DNA from: Streptomyces sp. ADI95-17
GTDB lineage: Bacteria; Actinomycetota; Actinomycetes; Streptomycetales; Streptomycetaceae
Direction: 5' to 3'
DNA length: 64,000 nt
Assembly (NCBI RefSeq): GCF_003846175.1
Contig: NZ_ML123047.1
Span: 229,873 to 293,872, forward strand
Below the pieces are notes generated by a model, which saw only the letters and a list, made by a program, of their open reading frames with translations, was not told the DNA's origin and ran no database searches. Made by a program: the position numbers and the translations under genes. Shown here piece by piece: positions 26,236 through 36,099 of this stretch (position 1 is its first letter; every line of letters begins with the position of its first letter).

Positions 26236-27555
26236 GTGCCGAGGAACCCGGCCGTCGCGGAACTGATCAAGCGGGCCTGCCAAGAACGCGGCTGGGGCCC
26301 CTCGGAGTTGGCGCGTGCTCTCGGCGTCGCTGAATGCGGCGACCCGCGCCGCCTGCAGCGCCAGCACGCCCGGCGGTGGATAGAAGGCGAACGAACTCCC
26401 GGCCACTGGTGGCCCTACATCGCGCAGGTGCTGGCACTGAATCCCGAGGCGATCAACCTCTCGGAGCCCACGCCTGCGGCACCCCGCACAGATACCGTTG
26501 CATCAGTCCTGCACCTGGGAAGGAGCGACGTGGAACGCCGGGAGTTCATCCTCGCCTCCAGCGGATACGCGCTGTCCGCACTCGGCCTGCCCGACATGGA
26601 CAGCATCACCCGCCGAACTAAGACCGCCCTTCCCGGAGCGGTCCGCGTCGGCCAGGGCGAGGTGGCCGCCGTACGCCACATGGTCAAGGCCCTCGGCGAC
26701 TCCGCCTCCGAACTCGGCGGCGGGCACGCCCGCCACCTGGCCGTCCGCTACCTCACCCAGGACGTCGCCCCCTGGCTGGAGGGCCGCTTCACCGAGGCCA
26801 CAGGCCGCGACCTGTTCGCCGCCACCTCCCAGCTCGTCCACCTCGCCGGCTGGATGGCGCAGGACGAGGGCGACACCCCAGAGCTGCGCGGCCTCGCCCA
26901 GCGCTACTACGCCCACTCCTTCCGCCTGGCTGCTGAGGCCGGTGATCCGGAGCTGTCTGCGACAGCTCTCCGCGGCCTCGCCGTGCAGTGCGTCGACCTC
27001 GGCTATCGCGCCGAAGCCGTCCAGCTCGGCGAAGCCTGCGTGGAGTACGGTCACCAGCTCGACAACCCGCGGGCCGTCGCCTACTACGAGGCCACCCTCG
27101 CCAACGCCGCCGCCCAGGACGACGACCGTCGCATGGCCACCAAGCACCTCGCCCTGTCCGAGACCGCCATCGGCAAGCCGACCGCCGCAGCGGGCGACTC
27201 CTGGGCCGCCCACTACTCCCCCGGCCGCTGGGCCCACGAATCCGGCATGATCCTCTCCCGCCTCGGCGACCTCGACGCCGCCGAGGAACACCTCCACCTC
27301 GCCCTCGACATCCATGGCCTCGACCGCCGCCGCACCCGAGCCATCGTCCTCGCCGACCTAGGCGGCGTGCGCCTGCGCCAAGGCGACGTGGACGGCGCCA
27401 TGGCCACCTGGAGCGAGTTCCTGGACTGCGCGGACGGCATCCGCTCGGTGAAGGTCCAAGCCGCGCTCCAGGACATGCGCGTCCGCCTTCGCAGGTACAG
27501 CGGCGTTCCCGAGGCCCAAGACCTCCGCGAGCGAGCAGCCCGTTTCGCTGCATAA
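26236..27555 (+). CDS. XRE-type HTH regulator with TPR-like domain
   Basis: A 439-aa protein. The N-terminal 70 residues (LIKRACQERGWGPSELARAL onwards) form a lambda-repressor-like HTH with a short insertion (AECGDPRRLQRQHARRWIEG). Residues 90-115 (ERREFILASSGYALSALGL) resemble a Tat-like linker frequent in this Streptomyces family, and the rest is helical TPR-like repeats. Such proteins often regulate adjacent operons. It is divergent from the kinase/APH/SDR/NUDIX operon across about 270 bp and is its probable regulator. The GTG start has GGGGAGGG just upstream. Confidence 0.8.
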   Translation: MPRNPAVAELIKRACQERGWGPSELARALGVAECGDPRRLQRQHARRWIEGERTPGHWWPYIAQVLALNPEAINLSEPTPAAPRTDTVASVLHLGRSDVERREFILASSGYALSALGLPDMDSITRRTKTALPGAVRVGQGEVAAVRHMVKALGDSASELGGGHARHLAVRYLTQDVAPWLEGRFTEATGRDLFAATSQLVHLAGWMAQDEGDTPELRGLAQRYYAHSFRLAAEAGDPELSATALRGLAVQCVDLGYRAEAVQLGEACVEYGHQLDNPRAVAYYEATLANAAAQDDDRRMATKHLALSETAIGKPTAAAGDSWAAHYSPGRWAHESGMILSRLGDLDAAEEHLHLALDIHGLDRRRTRAIVLADLGGVRLRQGDVDGAMATWSEFLDCADGIRSVKVQAALQDMRVRLRRYSGVPEAQDLRERAARFAA

Positions 27556-27888
27556 CCACGTCCTGCCGCCACAACAGAGCGATCTGACCATCTTGCCTCG
27601 CACCACCCCAGAGGCCGCGGCTCAAGCGACCTCTCTCCAAAGGCGTACTGCTGGGGCTCCACGCAGCTATCCGCGCTGTCAATCACCACTGGTGATCGCA
27701 GAGCAGGAGCTGCGGTCCTAGTCACAAGGGGCTAGCGGACAACCTGGCCGGATCGGGCCATCGAAGAACCATCGGCGCAAATGCGTGTGGGCTATGACGC
27801 AGCCTAGTACACCTCCAACACGCTTTCCCAGCGCCTGCGTCCAACCCAAATGCCAGCACGCGAAGCAACACGGCGAGCCACCGGGAGC
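27556..27888. other. intergenic, no gene seen
   Basis: This is the convergent gap between the XRE-TPR gene and the DUF6602 remnant. I found no open frame with credible start and codon bias and no strong hairpin. Base composition drops in GC towards the right, where the foreign-looking DUF6602 segment begins. Confidence 0.5.
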
Positions 27889-29183
27889 TCAATCGCGCGA
27901 ATCCTCAATCCACCTAGAAACCCAACGATTCAATCGGCCAGTACTATTTTCCGCAGCAACATATTCACCCGTCGGGAGAATAGCCAATTGACACTTTTTT
28001 GCAATCAACTTCAGCTTCTGCCCAGATGAGGCGACAAGGCGGGTTTCCAGCAGGCGGTTGCGCACGTCGCAAAATTCAACCCCTCGCGACTCTAGCCATG
28101 CGAGCATCTCCGGGTCATCGCAACGCACCTCCCTCCCTTGACAAAGCCGCGTGAGCAAAACAAATTCCTCCTCGCCGATAAAATTCGGACTCCATTGCTC
28201 CGTCGCTGAAGTCACATCAAGCGCTTCATCACCAGCGTTGTGCACTTGAACTTGCCAGCCGCCTCTTCCGTCGATGCGGGCAGCACGACAACTCAGTAGA
28301 GTCCTGGTGATCTCAGTTTCAAGATCCTCTCCCCAAATCTCTCCCCCAAGTCCGTACACCTCATCCAGCCGCGTCCAAATGAACTCCAGCAACAGCCTCA
28401 GCGGGTTCTCTGGTGTCGAGAAGTAGAACGGCCACCACTCATCGATCAGAGGCGCCATGAATGGCCGACCGTTGGCCTTAACGAGGGAGCACGCACCTGA
28501 AACGATCAACTGAGGGAAATTCGCCGGACCGAATCCGTGGTTTCCAATATTCTGCTCAAGGTAGTTCGCCATCGACAATCTAAATGCCCGCTCGCTTTTA
28601 AATCCATGCATCCCGAGAATGACTCGAACCGCAGAAATCTGCTCCATGAGAAGCGTTTGAAGCAGAGCATCCTCTTCGTACGAGAGGGCGACAGCCCCCT
28701 TCCCATCCCAAGCCAACTTTCCAGTCATCTCCGCGAACGTTCTAACTGACGGAGCCATATTTCGATCAGGATCGTCTGACACCTCATCATCACCTTGATA
28801 GTAGGCGTGCTCGATTTCACTGACTGAATTAAGCTGACCAAACGCATCGCAAGCTCGGCCGAATGGAGATTCTTCTTAACTTCGACGACGGCAACAATGT
28901 CCCTAACATGCCATACGTAAGAGTCGGTATATGGCAGCCTCTCTCCCTCGCCCCGAACCACCATGCAATCGAGTTGGCCGGATAGGCGTCCGTGACCATC
29001 ACGAGCAAATCCGGATACCACTCGCAAACCCAATCCGTCCGGCAGGGCTCGATTCAATACATCTGAAGACAACCCCTCATACATGTCTCCGATTGTCGGA
29101 GCATGCTTTACAGGAGCATCGTCGAGCTTAGGAAGCTCGTCTCGAATAATGCCCGACAGAAGGTCGGCAACCGTGCGAATCAC
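27889..29183 (-). pseudogene. DUF6602-like protein, frameshifted
   Basis: Two overlapping frames together read one protein. The 5' part (29183 down to about 28845) carries PTIGDMYEGLSSDVLNRALP, GQLDCMVV and IVAVVEVKKNL, the nuclease-like PD-(D/E)xK style core of DUF6602. The 3' part (about 28845 to 27889) is in another frame and begins CDAFGQLNSVSEIEHAYYQG. The natural join is after HSAEL near 28845, so a one-base change broke the gene. Alternatively the 297-aa second frame could start at GTG 28782. The segment is visibly more AT-rich than its neighbours, a sign of transfer. DUF6602 is often found in defence-rich regions. Confidence 0.7.
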
Positions 29184-29661
29184 TAGACCTCACTCACAAG
29201 TTGACGCAACTTACGCGCCCGAGAACAGCATTGAGGGCATTCATTCATAGCCAGTGGCGCACCGAGACAACCACCGGCGCACCCCTGTATCCCGTAGTCC
29301 GCTCCCGCTCCACCTCGGCCTGGACACTTCACAGCCCGCCTTCGGCAACTGCCAAGAACTGGCGCCTACCTCTCGCTCCCTCGGACGGTCCCGACGGCGA
29401 CCTCCTGAGCGCACAGGCACGCGGCTGCCGGAACGCCCCGCCTCATGCTGCCGGCCTCGCGAAGGTATGAGATGCCGCCGTGGCCCGAGCCCCTCCACAT
29501 ATGACTGCGCCACTGGGGCATAACGAGGGCCCGTGCCATAACGTGCCAGTAGAACCGGGGAAAAGCGGTCAACTCGGGGGGCGCCAGGACCAGCAGACAC
29601 CACACAACTGCGAGACGTTTCCGCAGCTCAAACACCACATACGTATCCCGGGGTCGGGTGA
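29184..29661. other. left arm region before att copy 2, no gene
   Basis: Holds no supported gene. GTGCCA at 29533-29538 and 29543-29548 (10-bp period) is the paired repeat found before the other downstream att copies, here 129 bp before the core. Confidence 0.6.
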
Positions 29662-29702
29662 TTCCCAAGCTCGGACCGCGAGTTCGATTCTCGTCACCGC
29701 TC
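29662..29702 (+). repeat. att copy 2 (degenerate)
   Basis: A copy of the tRNA core with AGCTCGGACCGCG instead of AGCTCAGAGCGCG and one C missing from CACCCGC. The most diverged copy, so perhaps the oldest junction. It separates island A from island B. Confidence 0.88.
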
Positions 29703-29710
29703 TCTTCGAT

Positions 29711-29739
29711 GAGACCCCAGGTCAGCGACCTGGGGTCTC
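29711..29739. terminator. perfect hairpin after att copy 2 / end of ATPase operon
   Basis: GAGACCCCAGGTC (29711-29723) pairs perfectly with 29727-29739 around a 3-nt loop. It lies 19 bp past the stop of the 1258-aa ATPase gene on the minus strand and can terminate that operon. Confidence 0.85.
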
Positions 29740-29757
29740 ATCGTCGTCTAGACCTGA

Positions 29758-32700
29758 TCAGGAACCAGTGACCCTCGACCAGCAGGAGAGCAGCACCGGT
29801 TCGGGGCTGTGCAGACCGGTCGTGTCCACGTCGAAGACTTGGAGGGCACGAAGGATCCGAATGGCGTCGACGGCTTCCGGCCCAGGGTCCAGGCCGGCGG
29901 CGCTGGCGGCTGCTCCCAGGTCCTCGAACGGCAGTCCCTGCTCAGTCATGAACTCCAGCACAGCGGTGAACGCCGACCATCGGAACGTCTCCGGTACAAG
30001 ACCCACCTGGGCCAGGAAGTCGGCCGCACCCTCGATGCTCTCCAGCCGACTGCGTACCGACTTCAGGGCAGCGCCCTCCGAGTCGCCTCGGGATACCTGT
30101 TCGGAGAGTTGATCGATGAGCAGCGGCCAGCCGCCCGTGGTCTCCGCTACCCGTTGCAGCGCCGCCTCCGACGTGAAGGAGTTCTGGTCGAGGGACCAGG
30201 TGCGCAGTCCGTGCCGGGTGAAGCGCCGCAGTGGGACGACTCCCACGCCGGACGTCTGTTCGTCCGACAGCAACGACGCCCACAGGGTGAGCTGCTCCAG
30301 CCCTGCCACGACCACGGCGGAGCGAGTGACCCCTGGGCCGTCGGGCAGTCGGGTGGTCGCCAGTTCCGGGGAGATGAGGCAGGACTGCTCGCCGGGAGAC
30401 TTGACGGTCAGGTCGGAGACCACGAGTCGGCTCATCCCCGGCTCGCCGCCGACGAGCTCCCGCTCGAAGTCGGCCCTTCGGGCCACATGAGGCATCTTCC
30501 AGCCGGTGGTCTCAGCGATCTCGCGCAGCGCGGTGGTGACCCGGTTCACGCCGGTGGCGGGAGAGCCGAGTACCACCCGAGCCAGATTCCGGCGACCCGG
30601 TTCGGAACCGGAGACCTGCCTGCCCGGCAGGATGTCCGCGATCTGTGCGGCGGTCAGTGGACAGTGCGAGTGGGATTTCGCGGACTTGTGCCGTGTCTCC
30701 AGGGCGGTCAGCCGCTCGGTCACCTGCCGACTGGAGGTATTTTCCAGCTGCGCGTCAACGTCCTCCAACGTGCCGATCATGCTCAAGGCGTTGGCGCTCC
30801 GCAGATGCCAGCCCCGGTAGTCCGGGTCGGGGGCGAGGACACCGAGGCCCTCCATCTCCGTGAGGTAGGCGCGGAACTGGTCCGGGTCCAGGTCCCTGAA
30901 ACCCTCTGCCCACCAGTAGGTGCACTCGTCGCGCAGTTCGGCATGGGTCATCCGGGCGTCGATCCCGTGGTGATGAGCGTGGTGCGCCACCACGTTGGCG
31001 ATCATGTTGTACCGGGAATCGAGCCGCAAGGTGTCATGGAAGGCGGCGGTGATGCTCCGCTGGAGGTCCTTGTCGGACTGTACGCGTTCGACGTCGTCGC
31101 GGGCGATGAAGTGCAGCGGCCCCGACTTCGCCTCCCGCCTCTTGGCGTGCATGGTCTGCACAAGCCGGTGGGCGAACATCTGTAGCAGGAACGGCTGGTA
31201 CGAACAGTGGCCCAGGATGCGGTGCACCAACTGCGGCTCCAGGAACTGGTATCCCAGTGCGGCCAGCGGTTTGAGAAGTAGGTTCGCCGCGTCCTGGGGC
31301 TGGAGCGGGCCGATGACTGTCGGGTGCTGCGAGAGGTGGCTGAACGGATTGTTCGCCGCCAGGGTGGCGTATCGCTGTACCGAGTGGAGCCCGGCAAAGA
31401 CGATCTTGACTCCGTCGTTGGTCTCGGAACTGAGGTCACGCAGCCGCCGGGTCTCGGTGAACCTCGGCGAGTCCGACTCGAAGAATCCGTCCGCCTCGTC
31501 CAGCATGATGAGCATCCGCCGGCTGTTGTCGGCCTTTAGCCAGGCCCTGATGCCGGTCAGCACGTTGTCGTAGGTGAGGGTCGCATCGGCCCGTACACGC
31601 TTGGGCAGCGGAAGGGCTCCCTCCTCCAGCAGCCTGCGCCCGATGAGATTCCACACGGCCGAGGACTGGGCACTGGTGCCGTTGTAGGTGGAGTCCAGGC
31701 TGAGAGCCATGCTGATGTGAGCCGTGGGCGCCTGTGCGGTGAACTTCCGGCCCGCTTCCTTCAGCAGCGCCGACTTGCCGAGCCCTCGGCCCCCGAACAC
31801 CACCTGGTTGCCCACCGGGTTCTGTACGGAGCCGAGTTCCTCCAGGCGTCCGAAGAACATTTCCTCGGCCACCCGGCCGCGCTTCTCACTGACGTACGGA
31901 TTCACGGCCGAGAACGGCAGCAACACCCGCATCGCCGGGTCGAGCAACTGGTTTCCCCGGGCGGCGAGATAGGCGAGGGCCGCGTCATCGAGCACCACCA
32001 TGGGCCGACGTCCGACGCTGAGCGCGGCCAGCGATGTCCGGGCGTGCGCGGAAAGGGTGCCGAAGTACGCGACGAGCAGGCTCTCCTGGCTGGGGTCCTG
32101 TTGTACGCGGGCCATCAACGCTTCCGGAGTCGGCTGGCCCCACGCCAGCATGACCCGCAGCCTGCCGCGCAGGGCGGACCCGAAGGACGGCACCAGGGCT
32201 TCTCCCGTGTACCGGACCTCCTGGAGGTCCAGGAAGCGGTGTTCGGGGGTGGTGCTGCGCTGACGGTCACGTTGCGGTTTGCGCAGGCTTCGGTATCCGA
32301 TGAGACGGAGCGCCGGCATGAGCAGGTTCTCCTCGCTCAGGCCCTCCGTCCTCCTGACGCCCCGTCGTAAGGCCATCTCTCGCCAGCCCGACAGACCATT
32401 GGCTGCCTGATCGGTGAACTCCTGGGACATGGTGGAGAAGTCGAGTGCGTCAAGGTTCTGGAAGCGCTCCCGGTCCCGTACCGCCCGAATGAGTTCCTCG
32501 GTGATGCCATGGGGCAGGGCATCGGGCACCGACGGGAAGAAGGCGTTCAGCGGGTGGTCCCCGTAGCGCGTGTCGGGGATGCTCTCGCCGTTGGAAAGGT
32601 GAGAGATCAGCTCCTCGGCGGTCAGCAGGTCGCCATCGTCGAGGAGGGGAGTCACCCGTGCGACGTCCTCGGTCCTCAGGCCGGGGATCTCCATGAGCCG

Positions 32701-33534
32701 CGCCCGCAGTTTGGCGGTGGCCGTCGCGTGGGCACGTTCGAGCTCCTCCGACAATCCGTCGAGCCGTTGCCGTGCGGAGGCGAGGTCGGATTTCGTGGTG
32801 AGCGCGGGCGCCTGGAGCCGGTGTTCAAAATCGCGCTCCTCCTCTTCCTTGAAGACGCCGTTGACGCGCGTGCGGCGCAGCGAGTCCTCCAATACCCGCC
32901 GCTTGCCTTCCAGGGCGGCCACCGTGTGCCGTGCCGCCTCCCCCACCGCAAGGTGCACGCTCTCGTCGGTCAGCTCTTCGTGGCCATTCGGGCCAGGGGG
33001 CAGCAGACGCATCTCGGAGAGACCCAGGAGGTGAGCCGCGAGGTCGAACCGTTCGGCCACCCGATGGCTGTCGATGACGTCCAGCCACGATCGTTCGGTG
33101 CTCTCAACGATGCTCTCGGCGGTCAGTTCCGGCGGAATCACGCGTCCGGTCGCCTCTTCCACCCGCACGCCGGGGAGCTTGAATAGGTCCATGCCCAGAA
33201 CGACCTCCGCCGGATACTCGGCGGGATCGAGCCGGGTGTCGCCCGACAGCAGATCGAAGGTGAGCCGCAGCGAATCCGCTGCCGCTCGCATGGCGGACCG
33301 CGTGTAGGCGTCGTCGGCGAGCGACTGTGCCGCCAGGTCGTCCAGCACGTGGTCGCGCAGAGCCAGCACGGCCGCGCGCATCGCCTGAACCTGGTCGACG
33401 CTCCAGTCGTTCGCTCCGACGTCGAGCGCGCGAGCGGCGACGACCCACTTGTCGGCCGAGCGCAGCCGGTCGTTCATCAGCCGGAGCAGGTTCTGCCTGG
33501 CTGGTCCTTCCAGGCGGCTCCTGCTGGATTTCAT
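29758..33534 (-). CDS. large AAA/STAND-like ATPase, third gene of island B operon
   Basis: A 1258-aa protein. Residues 1-440 are helical with a charged coiled coil at about 200-280. Residues 440-545 are a compact alpha/beta module ending PMVVLDDAALAYLAARG. The ATPase core follows: MFFGRLEELGSV, Walker A GGRGLGKS (581-588) and Walker B MLIMLDEAD (674-682), a COG1672-like AAA/STAND pattern. Winged-helix-like repeats run to about 950, and the last 300 residues show two further alpha/beta parts. No known family is recognised for the whole. ATG 33534 overlaps the preceding stop (TGATG). It is the downstream member of a three-gene operon filling a whole island; this layout suggests an NTP-driven defence or conflict system. 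Confidence 0.75.
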   Translation of the reverse strand: MKSSRSRLEGPARQNLLRLMNDRLRSADKWVVAARALDVGANDWSVDQVQAMRAAVLALRDHVLDDLAAQSLADDAYTRSAMRAAADSLRLTFDLLSGDTRLDPAEYPAEVVLGMDLFKLPGVRVEEATGRVIPPELTAESIVESTERSWLDVIDSHRVAERFDLAAHLLGLSEMRLLPPGPNGHEELTDESVHLAVGEAARHTVAALEGKRRVLEDSLRRTRVNGVFKEEEERDFEHRLQAPALTTKSDLASARQRLDGLSEELERAHATATAKLRARLMEIPGLRTEDVARVTPLLDDGDLLTAEELISHLSNGESIPDTRYGDHPLNAFFPSVPDALPHGITEELIRAVRDRERFQNLDALDFSTMSQEFTDQAANGLSGWREMALRRGVRRTEGLSEENLLMPALRLIGYRSLRKPQRDRQRSTTPEHRFLDLQEVRYTGEALVPSFGSALRGRLRVMLAWGQPTPEALMARVQQDPSQESLLVAYFGTLSAHARTSLAALSVGRRPMVVLDDAALAYLAARGNQLLDPAMRVLLPFSAVNPYVSEKRGRVAEEMFFGRLEELGSVQNPVGNQVVFGGRGLGKSALLKEAGRKFTAQAPTAHISMALSLDSTYNGTSAQSSAVWNLIGRRLLEEGALPLPKRVRADATLTYDNVLTGIRAWLKADNSRRMLIMLDEADGFFESDSPRFTETRRLRDLSSETNDGVKIVFAGLHSVQRYATLAANNPFSHLSQHPTVIGPLQPQDAANLLLKPLAALGYQFLEPQLVHRILGHCSYQPFLLQMFAHRLVQTMHAKRREAKSGPLHFIARDDVERVQSDKDLQRSITAAFHDTLRLDSRYNMIANVVAHHAHHHGIDARMTHAELRDECTYWWAEGFRDLDPDQFRAYLTEMEGLGVLAPDPDYRGWHLRSANALSMIGTLEDVDAQLENTSSRQVTERLTALETRHKSAKSHSHCPLTAAQIADILPGRQVSGSEPGRRNLARVVLGSPATGVNRVTTALREIAETTGWKMPHVARRADFERELVGGEPGMSRLVVSDLTVKSPGEQSCLISPELATTRLPDGPGVTRSAVVVAGLEQLTLWASLLSDEQTSGVGVVPLRRFTRHGLRTWSLDQNSFTSEAALQRVAETTGGWPLLIDQLSEQVSRGDSEGAALKSVRSRLESIEGAADFLAQVGLVPETFRWSAFTAVLEFMTEQGLPFEDLGAAASAAGLDPGPEAVDAIRILRALQVFDVDTTGLHSPEPVLLSCWSRVTGS

Positions 33535-36017
33535 CAGCCTACGGCGACCTCGTTGAGTTCGTCCTGGAGAGCGGACCCGTTGGCCAGCGTCCGCACGCCG
33601 TCCGCGACCTCGTCCAGGCCGTCCCTGTCGTCGTCAGCGGCCCGCCGGAGCAGGCTGCCGATGAGTCCGGAGGGCGCGAGCCAGAGCCGTGTGATCTCGG
33701 TGGCCCGGTTGAACCGGATGCGGGGCAGTTGGTCCAAGCCCTGCCGGCATTCCTCGCGGGCCTCCTGCAGGGAACGTTCCAGTTCGGCCGTGCCACGCGC
33801 CAGGGCGAGCGGCGGCGAATGCAGCAGCATGGACTGGAGCGCGCACCGGGAGACCTCGTCGGCCACGGACACGAGGCTCGGCGGCAGTACGGCGGCCACC
33901 TGCTGGAGCGGAGCACTGGTCTCGGCGTCCCCGGTCACAAGAACGACCCGCAGCAGAGCGGCCGTGACGAGAGCCGCGTCGGGGCGGCTTCGGACGAGGG
34001 CGTCGACGTCCATCCCGGCCAGTTCGGCGCGTACCCGCGAGGCGCACTCTCCGCTGGAGGAACGCAGCGCGAGGGCGTACGCGGAGATCCGCAGGGCGGC
34101 GGTACGGAATCCGGGTTCGGCGTTCTGCTCGGCCAGCGCCGCGGCGGCGCCGTAACGGTGTTCGGCCACCAAGGGGGCGAGGACGGCATCCGGGGACTCA
34201 CCTGACCCGAGTGCTGTGTCCGTCTTCACGGCCGTGTCGCCAGCCGGGTGCGGGAGCTGCTGCGGCAAGAAGGCGCTCGAAGCGGCGGGCTGCGCGGAAG
34301 CGGGGGCAGGGGCAGGGGCAGGGGCAGGGGCAGGGGCAGGGGCAGGGAGCGGGGTCTGCCGCCGACCGGCAATGAGCGAGGAAGCTGGAGCAGGGGGCGG
34401 GGTCTGCCGCCGACCGGCAGTGAGCAGCGGACCGTCCGCCGCTTCGGCGGAGCGGGACGGCGCGTCTGGCTGTTTCGGGGGCTCGACGGGCTGCCGGTCT
34501 TCCCCCGGGGCGGGTCCCCGGCGCGGCCCGGATGCGACGTCATGGTCTGCGGGACCCTCGGTCCTCTGTGAGCAAGGCTCCGTCGTACGGGGGCTCCCGT
34601 GCGGGTGCAGGCCGCCGGGGCCGGAGGCACCGCGGGCCCCGTGAGCCCGTACGGCATCAGCGTGGGCTGCTTCGCCAGGCTCTGGGTCCGCTCGCGTTCC
34701 CCCGCCCTCGGCCGGCTCGACGACCGCTCCCGCTGCCACGTCCGCGGTCGTGTCCCGGGCCGGCTCCGAGCCGGATTCGGGGGAGGATGCGAGGTCGGCG
34801 TCCGGGGCGGGCCTGAGAGTCAGACCCCCGTACTGCGCGGCCAGCACAAGGAGGGCGGGGGCCTTCGCGGACATCTCCTGGAGAAGCCCGAGGATTTCAG
34901 CCGAACGTTCCTCGCCGCTGTGGGCGAGTTCCACCATTCTCAGCAGAATCCCGAGGGCCTCGGCGTCCGACCGGTCCTGCTGGGACCAATCGGCTCGGGC
35001 CAGCAGCGCACGGGCGGCCCCCCGTGCTTCGGACACGGCGGCGGCGGACACGGTGGACGCCGGAGCGCGGCGCAGCTCGTCCACGTCGGCAAGCCGGGTG
35101 CGCAGTGCTTCGGAAGCGAGCGTCTCGGCCACCGACACCGTACATTCGCGAAGGCTGCCGAGGTCGGACCCGGGCTCCGCACCGTAGGCCCTGAGTCCCG
35201 CCAGCGCATCGTCGAACGCCGCCGTGAGCTCGTGGAGCGAGACGAGGTCCGCGTCGGCCGGCCGGCTCTGCGCGGACACCGAGCCGGCAAGCCGCCGGAC
35301 CGGCTCGCGGGCGGCCGTCAGCGCCCGTTCCACGCGCTCGACGGCTACGGTGAGCGCGGCGGCGTCGGGCTGGAGCTCCACGGTCCCGCCGTGGTCCGCA
35401 GGCTCCTGTGGGGCTGCGGTCACGGCCGGTTCCGTCCCGGTGCCGGTGGAATCGTCCTCTCCTCGCAGAGGCTGAGGCACCAGGGCGAGTTCCGCTACCC
35501 GTCGGGCGGCCTCACGCACCGCCGCAATCGACTTGGCCGGCAAACCGTCTGTCATCCAGGTCTGGTCAAGAGCCCAGAGCCACAGCGCCCCGTCCTCCGC
35601 ACTGACCTGCAGATGCGCCCACCCGGTCAGCCGGAGCAGACCCGGACTCCAGCGCCGGGTGAGTGGTTCCGCCGAATCGGCGGCCAGCAGCAGGTCATTC
35701 AGGATCGGCTGGGTCAAGTGACCGGCGGCGTGCCGCGACTTGGCAGAGGAAGGATCCCGGCTCATCCGCGTGAGCACATCACGGCACAGGGCCGGGCTCA
35801 CGCGGGTGCCCGCTATCGGAATCCGCAGCGCGCCGAGAATATGGCGTCGCCACTGCATCGGTGTGGAGTTCAACGCATGTTCGACGTCGGCCTGATGCAG
35901 CTGTTCGACGGCCGCGCCGACCGGCGACGGCATGGCACGGAGCGCTTGCGCCAGTGCTTCCAAGGCGTCGGTGAGAGCCGGCGTGTCCGACGCCCCCTCC
36001 ACCACGGAGAAGGGCAT
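33534..36017 (-). CDS. unknown 827-aa protein, second gene of island B operon
   Basis: Not recognised. Residues 1-330 are helical, with QWRRHILGALRIPI and WSPGLLRLTGWAHLQVSAED. Around 430-590 lies a long low-complexity linker rich in P, A, E and R, including a run of AP dipeptides and two copies of TAGRRQTP-like text. Residues 600-827 are helical again (EHRYGAAAALAEQN; LALRSSSGECASRVRAELAG), TPR-like in feel. ATG 36017 with GGAGAG 7 bp upstream is preferred to the GTG at 36062. The TGATG junction couples it to the ATPase gene. It may be an adaptor between the first protein and the ATPase; this is inference from layout. Confidence 0.65.
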   Translation of the reverse strand: MPFSVVEGASDTPALTDALEALAQALRAMPSPVGAAVEQLHQADVEHALNSTPMQWRRHILGALRIPIAGTRVSPALCRDVLTRMSRDPSSAKSRHAAGHLTQPILNDLLLAADSAEPLTRRWSPGLLRLTGWAHLQVSAEDGALWLWALDQTWMTDGLPAKSIAAVREAARRVAELALVPQPLRGEDDSTGTGTEPAVTAAPQEPADHGGTVELQPDAAALTVAVERVERALTAAREPVRRLAGSVSAQSRPADADLVSLHELTAAFDDALAGLRAYGAEPGSDLGSLRECTVSVAETLASEALRTRLADVDELRRAPASTVSAAAVSEARGAARALLARADWSQQDRSDAEALGILLRMVELAHSGEERSAEILGLLQEMSAKAPALLVLAAQYGGLTLRPAPDADLASSPESGSEPARDTTADVAAGAVVEPAEGGGTRADPEPGEAAHADAVRAHGARGASGPGGLHPHGSPRTTEPCSQRTEGPADHDVASGPRRGPAPGEDRQPVEPPKQPDAPSRSAEAADGPLLTAGRRQTPPPAPASSLIAGRRQTPLPAPAPAPAPAPAPAPASAQPAASSAFLPQQLPHPAGDTAVKTDTALGSGESPDAVLAPLVAEHRYGAAAALAEQNAEPGFRTAALRISAYALALRSSSGECASRVRAELAGMDVDALVRSRPDAALVTAALLRVVLVTGDAETSAPLQQVAAVLPPSLVSVADEVSRCALQSMLLHSPPLALARGTAELERSLQEAREECRQGLDQLPRIRFNRATEITRLWLAPSGLIGSLLRRAADDDRDGLDEVADGVRTLANGSALQDELNEVAVG

Positions 36018-36099
36018 GTCCGACTCTCCGCACAAGTGCATTCCACGACGGGGTGATGTCACACGAACTCCTGCGAACTGAATTGCTGGGAGCGGCCGT

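Noticed and set aside
34599..36056. A 485-codon frame opposite the second island B gene
   Set aside because: Antisense; the minus-strand gene is coupled by TGATG to the ATPase gene and has a ribosome site.
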